Source of the DNA: an uncultured Clostridia bacterium
GTDB lineage: Bacteria; Bacillota; Clostridia; TANB77; CAG-508
Length of the DNA: 13,752 nt
Assembly (NCBI GenBank): GCA_947624405.1
Contig: CANQKB010000036.1
Span: 1-13,752, forward strand
Direction: 5' to 3'
Positions 7,670 to 13,752 of this stretch are shown one piece after another. Made by a program: the position numbers and the translations under genes. Numbering within the stretch: the first letter of the stretch is position 1; the number at the start of each line of letters is the position of its first letter. The notes beneath the pieces are model-generated. The model was not told where the DNA came from. It did no database searches and worked only from the letters and a program-made list of their open reading frames with translations.

Positions 7670-7885
7670 TTACACAGCATCTTTATATTTTTTTGCAATA
7701 CCTTTTATCTCTTGAGCTATTTCAGTATCACTCAACTTCAATGCTTCAACAATTTTTGCGTATGTATCAATTTTAGGAATATTTCTATCATTTTCAATTC
7801 TAAAAATAGTTTTTCTATCAATTCCTATTAAATCTGATAATTTTTCTTGCGACAACTTCATTCTTTCTCTATATTCTTTTAACAT
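7670..7885 (-). CDS. Small XRE-family helix-turn-helix regulator
   Basis: This is a 71-aa DNA-binding protein of the Cro/C1 type. The HTH is visible at residues 1-60: YRERMKLSQEKLSDLIGIDRKTIFRIENDR has the typical SQxxLAxxxGI...xxIxxxExG spacing, followed by NIPKIDTYAKIVEALKLS. A short basic helix closes it, with no ligand-binding or dimerisation domain. The start is ATG 7885 with a weak GGTGAA ribosome site. It diverges from the pilin/FGE-fold gene across a 215-bp gap that carries that gene's promoter, so local regulation is possible, but no operator can be shown. Confidence 0.85.
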   Translation of the reverse strand: MLKEYRERMKLSQEKLSDLIGIDRKTIFRIENDRNIPKIDTYAKIVEALKLSDTEIAQEIKGIAKKYKDAV

Positions 7886-7931
7886 AATTTTTCACCTAGT
7901 AATATTTTATTAGAAATTCCTAAATAAGTCA

Positions 7932-7960
7932 TTGACAAGTATGCCCCATTGTGATATTAT
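7932..7960 (+). promoter_or_regulatory. Strong consensus promoter for the pilin/FGE-fold gene
   Basis: TTGACA (7932-7937), a 17-bp spacer and TATTAT (7955-7960) predict a start near 7967 and an AT-rich leader of about 130 nt before the ATG at 8101. The rest of the 7886-8100 gap shows no ORF. It ends with the strong ribosome site AAGGAGG at 8088-8094. Confidence 0.7.
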
Positions 7961-8100
7961 TATGCTATTCATGGTGGCTCATATGTCCCATAAAATTTAT
8001 TTATAATAAAGCCATAAAAATGTGCATTAATATTAAAAAGTAATCCATAATACATATAAATACATTTAATTTTAATTAAAATAATTTAAGGAGGAAACAA

Positions 8101-9396
8101 ATGAAAGAAAAAAGTAATAAGAAACAAAAGGAAAACAAAATACACCAAGAAAATGGTATTACACTCGTTGCATTAATAATAACAATCATAGTTTTAGTAA
8201 TACTAGCAGCAGTAACAATAAGTACATTAGTGCAAGACCAATTTATCGATACAGCAATGAAGGGAGCAGAAAACTATGCAGTAGCTCAAAGTAATGAAGT
8301 AAGTATGTTAAATGGAATGGAAAATACTCTTAACGGAGCAATAAAAACAATAAAAGCAATAAATGGTTATGAAATAATGACTGAAACACAGACAATAAAT
8401 GGAGAAAAAATTGGAAAAAGTCAAAATCCAACGATACCGAAAGGATTTAAGCCAGTAAATACATCTACATCAAATTGGGGAAATGGAGACGAAGCGCCAA
8501 GTGAAAATGCAGTAAATAACGGATTAGTAATAGAAGATGAAACTGGAAACCAATTTGTTTGGATACCAGTAACAGAAACATTAAGAACTGAAAACCTAAA
8601 TGAAACTGTTACTTTTGAAAAGAAAGAATATGACGATATGAAAGCAAGTGTAGAAAAATATGGAGGGTTTTATATAGGCAGATATGAAGCCGGAAGTACA
8701 ACAGAAAGAAAAGGATGGCAGGAAAATGGAAATAGTACAACAACGATGGTAATAAAACGAGACCAATATCCATATAATTACGTTGGTTGGGGAAAAAAAG
8801 AAGATGGCATTGATGATTATTCAGAAGATATGATTTACACAGATGAAGGTTTAAATGAAAACAATGGAAAAGGAGCAGTATATTTGTGCAGACATATGTA
8901 CGACACAAAGTCAGTTGGAGTAAAAAGTTGTTTATGTTATGGTTCACAATGGACGGCTATTCTAAACTTTCTTAAAAAAGCTAACTTCAATGTAGATACA
9001 GATAGTTCGTCATGGGGAAATTTTTATGGTTCAGTATTTGATATTACAAGAAATGGCGTTAAATCTTTGTATATACGAAATGACACTACTATCGAGGCTC
9101 GATATCTTCCATGGAATCAAATATTTGGTTCTTTTGGTTCTGCGAATACTGGAAATTTATTAACTACTGGAGCCACCGACAGAAATATGGCTAATAATAT
9201 ATATGATATTGCTGGTAATTGTGCTGAATGGACAATGGAATTAGCAGCAGACAATATTAAAAGATTTGCGGTTGGTTCTTCTAGTCTACAATTTGACAAG
9301 CCGTCCCACATTGCCTCTTATTCAAGGTTATATGGTGAAACTAATTGGGGAATTAACTTATCTTTTAGACCAGCTCTTTATATAATTGATGATTAA
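8101..9396 (+). CDS. Prepilin-like protein with C-terminal FGE/SUMF-type fold
   Basis: This is a 431-aa predicted surface or secreted protein. Residues 19-44 form a type IV prepilin-like signal: Gly19 followed by ITLVALIITIIVLVILAAVT, preceded by a basic leader. Position +5 is Ala, not the Glu usual for assembled pilins, so it may be a pseudopilin or use the signal only for export. The region from about 145 to 428 resembles formylglycine-generating-enzyme/C-type-lectin-like proteins: FVWIPV, GGFYIGRYEA, QWTAILNFLK, NIYDIAGNCAEWTME and the closing SFRPALYI. Key FGE catalytic cysteines cannot be assigned, so a binding rather than enzymatic role is more likely. Codon choice shifts about two-thirds through (see findings). 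It has its own promoter and terminator. There is no in-frame CGG. Confidence 0.85.
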   Translation: MKEKSNKKQKENKIHQENGITLVALIITIIVLVILAAVTISTLVQDQFIDTAMKGAENYAVAQSNEVSMLNGMENTLNGAIKTIKAINGYEIMTETQTINGEKIGKSQNPTIPKGFKPVNTSTSNWGNGDEAPSENAVNNGLVIEDETGNQFVWIPVTETLRTENLNETVTFEKKEYDDMKASVEKYGGFYIGRYEAGSTTERKGWQENGNSTTTMVIKRDQYPYNYVGWGKKEDGIDDYSEDMIYTDEGLNENNGKGAVYLCRHMYDTKSVGVKSCLCYGSQWTAILNFLKKANFNVDTDSSSWGNFYGSVFDITRNGVKSLYIRNDTTIEARYLPWNQIFGSFGSANTGNLLTTGATDRNMANNIYDIAGNCAEWTMELAADNIKRFAVGSSSLQFDKPSHIASYSRLYGETNWGINLSFRPALYIIDD

Positions 9397-9453
9397 ATTT
9401 AGAAGTATGTAAAAAATCAATTTTATGATATATATAATAGATAAAATAAAATC

Positions 9454-9514
9454 AAAATTCCAGTGATTTTTTGAAATTGCTGAAAATGTAGTTTCAAAAA
9501 ATCACTGGAATTTT
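9454..9514. terminator. Bidirectional terminator between the FGE-fold gene and mutS
   Basis: A perfect 23-bp inverted repeat (9454-9476 with 9492-9514) surrounds a 15-nt loop. The arms begin with AAAATTCC and end in GGAATTTT, giving T-runs on the exit side in both directions. It lies between two converging genes and suits both. Confidence 0.9.
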
Positions 9515-9570
9515 TGTGCAAAAAAATTTAGTTATATTTTTCATTCAAATATATACATATATGCGAAAAA

Positions 9571-12184
9571 TCACGTTGCCACTTCTTTCAATTTCACAAG
9601 TACATTCAAAGCCTCAATAGGAGTAAGTGTATTTACATTAATTTTATCAAGTTCGTGGGCAACATTTGCTATCTTGTAATTATACATATCAAGTTGTCCT
9701 GTACTTTGCATTTTTTCCTCTTTCTCAAGTTTCTTCTCTCCAAGCAAGCTCTTTCTCTCAAGAGTTTTCAAAATACTCCTTGCATTTGAAAGCACTTCCT
9801 TTGGTACACCTGCAAGCTTAGCTACATGTATGCCATAGCTTTCATCTGTACCTCCGTTCTACAATTTTCCTCAAAAAAATAATATCTTCTCCCTTTTCTT
9901 TAACTGCAACAGAATAATTTTTTACCCCTTCCTGTGTCTCTTCAAGCTTTGTGAGTTCATGATAATGTGTTGCAAATAAAGTTTTAGCACCACATTTTTC
10001 TTTATCTGCCATAAAATTTGCAACAGCCCACGCAATAGAAAGTCCATCATAAGTAGATGTTCCTCTACCAATCTCATCTAAAATAACTAAGCTATTTGAA
10101 GTGGCACATTTTAAAATATTAGCAACTTCCATCATTTCAACCATAAATGTACTTTGTCCCATACTTAAGTCATCAGATGCACCAACTCTTGTAAAAATCT
10201 TATCAACTACTCCAATTTTTGCATATTTAGCTGGAACAAAAGACCCCATTTGTGCCATTAAAGTAATAAGTGCAACTTGTCTCATATATGTTGATTTTCC
10301 TGCCATATTAGGACCTGTAATTATAGAAAGTCTATCACTATCTTTATTTAGATAAGTATCATTTGGCACAAATTCTCCAGAATGTATCATTTTTTCAATA
10401 ACAGGATGTCTACCATCTTCAATCTTTATTTCTCCACTATTATCAACCACTGGCATAACATAATTTGCAGATTCTGCAATATTTGCAAAATTTGTAAGTA
10501 CATCAATAATTGAAACTATTTCTGCTGTTTTTTGTATTCTTGATAATTCTTTAGAAATCTTATCTCTTATTTCTATAAATAGTTTATATTCCAAATCTAC
10601 TAATTTTCCCTCTGAACCAAGAATTGCCTCTTCTATTTCTTTTAATTCTTCTGTTATAAATCTTTCACCTGTTGTCAATGTTTGTTTTCTAACATATCTT
10701 TCTGGAACAAATTTTAAATTTGATTTCGATATTTCTATATAATATCCATATACTTTACTATAGCATATTTTCAAATTCTTTATACCAGTTTCTTCCTTTT
10801 CCTTTGTTTCAAGATTAATAAGCCAAGTTTTTCCTTCTGTACTTGCAGTTTTTAATCTATCTACTTCTTCATTATACCCTTTCTTTATAATACTTCCCTC
10901 TGTTATCGTAACTGGTGGTTCCTCAATTATTGACTTTTCAATTAATTCATATATATCTTTTAGTTCATCTAAACCTTCATATAAACCTTTTAACATTTTT
11001 GAATTTGTACCTGATAAAATTGCCTTCAATTCTGGCAAATTTTTTACAGAAGATTTAAGAGATAGCATATCCCTTGCATTTGCATTACCAAACGAAATCT
11101 TTCCAGCAATTCTTTCAATGTCAAAAATCTTTTTTAATGCATCTATAGCATCTCCTCTTAATATCATATTTTCCTTTAATTCTTTTACAGCCTCTAATCT
11201 TTCATTTATCTCATTTATATCTACCAATGGGTCATTTATCCATCTTCTGAGCATTCTTCCTCCCATTGATGTAGCTGTTTTATCCAATACCCATAAAAGA
11301 GTACCTCTTTTACTTTTATCTCTCATCCTTTCTGTAAGCTCTAAATTACGTCTTGCACTTATGTCTAAAGCCATATATTTAGTTGTATTATATATTTTAA
11401 TTCTGCTTACATGCTCCATTTCCATTTTTTGTGTTTCTTTAATATACGCAAGTAGACCATTAATTGCTGAAATTGCGAAATCCTTTCCCTCTACTTTTTC
11501 AAGCTCTACTCCCTTTTCATCTGTTATTTTATATTTTGTTTCTAATTCTGTTTTATCATTTTTAAACATTTCATCATTCTCATGAGAAATGTATGATCCA
11601 ATTCTATCTCGTATCTTCTCTATTTCTTCATCACATGCATACATCATTTCATTTACAACAATTTCAGCTGGATAATATCTTGCAATTTCGTCTAATAATT
11701 TTGTAAAATTATTTGTTTCTTTTATTTGTGTTGCTGAGAAATCACCTGTTGAAACATCGCAAACTGCTGTACCAAAAAAAATCCCCTGTTTATAGATTGC
11801 CATTATATAGTTATTCTTCTTTTCTTCAAGCAAATTTTCCTCAATAACTGTTCCTGGAGTAATTATCCTTACTACATCTCTTTTTACCATTCCTTTTGCT
11901 TTTTTAGGATCTTCTAATTGCTCACATATTGCAACTTTATATCCTTTTTCAATTAATTTTGCTGTATAAATATTTGCTGCATGATAAGGTACACCACACA
12001 TTGGCGCTCTTTCTTCCATTCCACAATCCTTACCTGTAAGCGTTATCTCTAGTTCTCTTGAAGCTGTTTTTGCATCCTCAAAAAACATTTCATAAAAGTC
12101 TCCTAAGCGATAAAATAGTATACAATCTTTATATTTTTCTTTCATGTCTAAATAATGTTGCATCATTGGTGTATATTGCCCCAT
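9571..12184 (-). CDS. mutS: DNA mismatch repair ATPase MutS, one +1 shift at a CGG codon
   Basis: MutS recognises mismatches and small loops and starts repair. With one shift it is 870 aa (776 + 94), normal for the family. The mismatch-reading motif Phe30-Tyr31-Glu32 lies in GDFYEMF. The core and lever domains follow, then Walker A GPNMAGKST (624-632), Walker B LVILDE (about 699) with GRGTSTYDG, and the FATHYHEL motif. Frame 0 breaks at GAA CGG AGG; skipping the C at 9856 gives VEGGTDESYGIHVAKLAGVP, the conserved end of the ATPase domain, and the C-terminal dimerisation tail to the TGA at 9571. The unshifted 780-aa product would lack that signature. The start at 12184 has AAGGAAGG upstream. 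It lies 38 nt after miaB and is probably co-transcribed. Confidence 0.95.
9854..9856 (-). other. +1 frameshift site 6 (CGG) in mutS
   Basis: The coding strand reads ATT GTA GAA CGG AGG TAC. Frame 0 stops after RRYR. Skipping the C at 9856 gives V-E-G-G-T-D-E-S-Y-G-I, the conserved MutS signature, and a further 90 codons of recognisable MutS. Confidence 0.92.
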
Positions 12185-12222
12185 TTTCTTCCTTCCTTTC
12201 TTTCTGCCACAACTTTAGAATT

Positions 12223-13599
12223 TTAAACTACTCTTCCTTCTAAATACCACACGTGGTCTTTAAAAATCTCAACTTCAATTGTTTTATTTATTAATTTATC
12301 TTCTCCCTCAAAAACCACAACTTTGTTGGTTTCTGTTCTTCCTGTTAACATTTTTTCATTTGTTTTACTCTTTCCTTCAACTATTATCTTTTGTTTAGCT
12401 CCAATGTATTTTACATTGTTTTCAACTGTTTGTCTATCTGCCAATTCTTTTAATTTATCAAATCTCTCATGTTTTATATTTTCTGGTATTTGATTTTCCA
12501 TCTTGTCAGCAGGTGTACCTACTCTTCTTGAATATATAAACATAAAAATTTGTTCAAACTTTATTTTTCTTACTACATCAAGAGTATCTTCAAAATCCTC
12601 TTCTGTTTCTCCTGGAAATCCCACTATTATATCTGTTGAAAAAACAACCTCTGGAATTTCTTTTTTGATTTTTTCTGCAAGCTCAAGATAACTTTCCTTT
12701 GTATATTTTCTATTCATTTTTTTTAGCACATTTGTGCTTCCTGATTGCAAAGGTAGATGTAAAATTTTACAAATTTTTTTACTGTTTTTTATTGCTTCAA
12801 TAACATCATCTTTAAAATCTTTTGGATGTGGTGAAATAAATCTTATACGCTCTATCCCTTGTATTTTATCCACATCATTCAATAGATTAGAAAATTTATA
12901 CCCATTGCCACCATCATATGAATTTACATTTTGTCCAAGAAGTGTAATCTCTTTGTATCCTTCTTTTGCAAGACTTTCTATTTCTTTTATAATATCCTCT
13001 GGATTTCTGCTTCTTTCCCTTCCTCTTACATATGGAACTATACAATACGTACAAAAATTATTACACCCATACATTATTGTAACAGAAGCCCTGATTTTGT
13101 CTTCTCTTTTTATTGGGATGCCTTCATAGATATTTCCATCTATATCAAGTATATCTTTTACTTTCTCATTCTTTGAAATTGCATTATATAAATCTTCTGG
13201 AAATTTATTTATTGTATGTGTACCAAAAATTATGTCAAAATATGGATAACTTTTATATAGCTTTTCTTGTATATGTTTTTCTTGCATCATACAACCACCA
13301 ATAGCTATTATACATCCAGTCTCTTTTTTGTATTTTTTTAATTCGCCTAATTTTCCAAAAAGCTTATCTTCTGCATTTTCTCTAACACAGCAAGTATTAA
13401 ATACAATCAAATCTGCTTCTAGTTGATTTTCAGTTTTTTCATAACCCATCTGCTCTATCATTCCACAAATTTTCTCAGAATCATTTTCATTTAACATACA
13501 TCCCATTGTTAGTATATAATATTTTCTTTTTTTTTCTTTATTTATTTTTTTTACCTTTTCTATGTATTCATTTTCTTCTTCAAATTCTAGTATTTCCAT
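12223..13599 (-). CDS. miaB: tRNA-2-methylthio-N6-dimethylallyladenosine synthase
   Basis: MiaB is a radical-SAM methylthiotransferase that adds a methylthio group to i6A37 of tRNAs reading UNN codons, a change that helps hold the reading frame. From ATG 13599 it is 458 aa. The UPF0004 domain supplies Cys34, Cys70 and Cys103 for one Fe-S cluster. The radical-SAM triad CxxxCxxC is Cys179/183/186 (CNNFCTYC), followed by VPYVRGRERSR and LLGQNVNSYDG. A TRAM domain ends the chain. The frame stays open to ATG 13656, but that codon lies within the promoter spacer, upstream of the predicted transcript start, so 13599 is preferred. It heads a miaB-mutS unit, a common Firmicutes arrangement. No CGG codon occurs. 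Confidence 0.95.
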   Translation of the reverse strand: MEILEFEEENEYIEKVKKINKEKKRKYYILTMGCMLNENDSEKICGMIEQMGYEKTENQLEADLIVFNTCCVRENAEDKLFGKLGELKKYKKETGCIIAIGGCMMQEKHIQEKLYKSYPYFDIIFGTHTINKFPEDLYNAISKNEKVKDILDIDGNIYEGIPIKREDKIRASVTIMYGCNNFCTYCIVPYVRGRERSRNPEDIIKEIESLAKEGYKEITLLGQNVNSYDGGNGYKFSNLLNDVDKIQGIERIRFISPHPKDFKDDVIEAIKNSKKICKILHLPLQSGSTNVLKKMNRKYTKESYLELAEKIKKEIPEVVFSTDIIVGFPGETEEDFEDTLDVVRKIKFEQIFMFIYSRRVGTPADKMENQIPENIKHERFDKLKELADRQTVENNVKYIGAKQKIIVEGKSKTNEKMLTGRTETNKVVVFEGEDKLINKTIEVEIFKDHVWYLEGRVV

Positions 13600-13636
13600 A
13601 GCCTGTGTTATGTTCCTTTCCTTTTTAGTTGTGTAT

Positions 13637-13665
13637 ATTATATAACTAATATGCAAAAATTACAA
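13637..13665 (-). promoter_or_regulatory. Promoter of miaB-mutS
   Basis: The minus strand has TTGTAA (13665-13660), a 17-bp spacer and TATAAT (13642-13637), placing the start about 30 nt before the chosen miaB ATG. It shares 27 of 30 bases with the gatCAB promoter block. Confidence 0.7.
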
Positions 13666-13752
13666 GTTTTTTGTGTATGAATTTTTTCGTTTGTGCCACT
13701 TTTTTGATTTCAGACGAAAAATATTGCTAATATTATTATGTTAAGTTTGCTT

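Noticed and set aside
8101..9396. Diversity-generating retroelement target in the FGE-fold gene
   Set aside because: C-type-lectin-like FGE folds are frequent DGR targets, but there is no reverse transcriptase, template repeat or adenine-biased variable repeat in the window.
1625..9573. TGA read as Trp (code 4)
   Set aside because: TGA ends mutS at the expected place and tryptophans in conserved positions use TGG.
1628..9856. Sequencing or assembly error as the cause of the six frame breaks
   Set aside because: Not excluded without reads, but all six breaks are a C inserted exactly before an in-frame GGN codon, none lies in the many A/T homopolymers where indel errors concentrate, and out-of-frame CGG strings are unaffected.
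1628..9856. Reassignment of CGG to another amino acid without a shift
   Set aside because: Frame 0 after each CGG is unrelated to the family and soon hits a stop, so a triplet reassignment does not restore the proteins.
1..12184. Reading the ATPase, first TauE/SafE gene, gatA and mutS as pseudogenes
   Set aside because: Each has only the CGG-type lesion, no nonsense or large deletions, and sequence on both sides is fully conserved. gatA and mutS are core genes in intact operons.
12223..13656. miaB start at 13656
   Set aside because: That ATG lies inside the promoter spacer, upstream of the likely transcript start; family N-termini match the later start at 13599.
13683..13721. Imperfect 11-bp hairpin upstream of the miaB promoter
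   Set aside because: One G-T mismatch, a 17-nt loop and no T-run on either strand; too weak to call a terminator, and the rest of 13666-13752 shows nothing else.

Overview
The window is AT-rich DNA from a low-GC Gram-positive bacterium. It has strong Shine-Dalgarno sites, A/T-ending codons, a GatCAB amidotransferase operon, and a pilin-like/FGE-fold fusion protein of a kind I associate with uncultured gut Clostridia. The taxon is an inference from gene content and style.

Layout: almost everything is on the minus strand. From right to left: miaB-mutS (13599 to 9571); a strong hairpin terminator; a plus-strand gene for a prepilin-like protein with a formylglycine-generating-enzyme (FGE/SUMF) fold (8101-9396); a small XRE regulator; gatC-gatA-gatB; two half-size TauE/SafE permease genes; a 44-aa small protein; an intergenic inverted-repeat element; a Fic-family protein with Gln at the catalytic His position; and a Ca2+-type P-type ATPase that runs off the left edge.

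The main result concerns decoding. Four conserved genes (P-type ATPase, the first TauE/SafE gene, gatA, mutS) are broken by six single-base +1 frameshifts. All six are the same event: an extra C directly before a conserved glycine codon, which makes an in-frame CGG triplet. Skipping that C restores the family sequence exactly, with whole-codon arithmetic on both sides. By hand count these six are the only in-frame CGG codons in the coding sequence of the window. About 18 out-of-frame CGG trinucleotides sit in ordinary sequence with no disruption, and CGU, CGC and CGA are used as normal Arg codons. The simplest reading is that CGG is not an arginine codon here. It appears to be a +1 frameshift signal (or part of a CGGN quadruplet) decoded as glycine.

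This would have to be efficient: gatA and the TauE/SafE gene each need two shifts, GatA is needed for Gln-tRNA (and/or Asn-tRNA) supply, and the ATPase shift lies inside its catalytic TGES motif. An assembly made of systematic errors is the main competitor. It explains the strict reading-frame dependence poorly.
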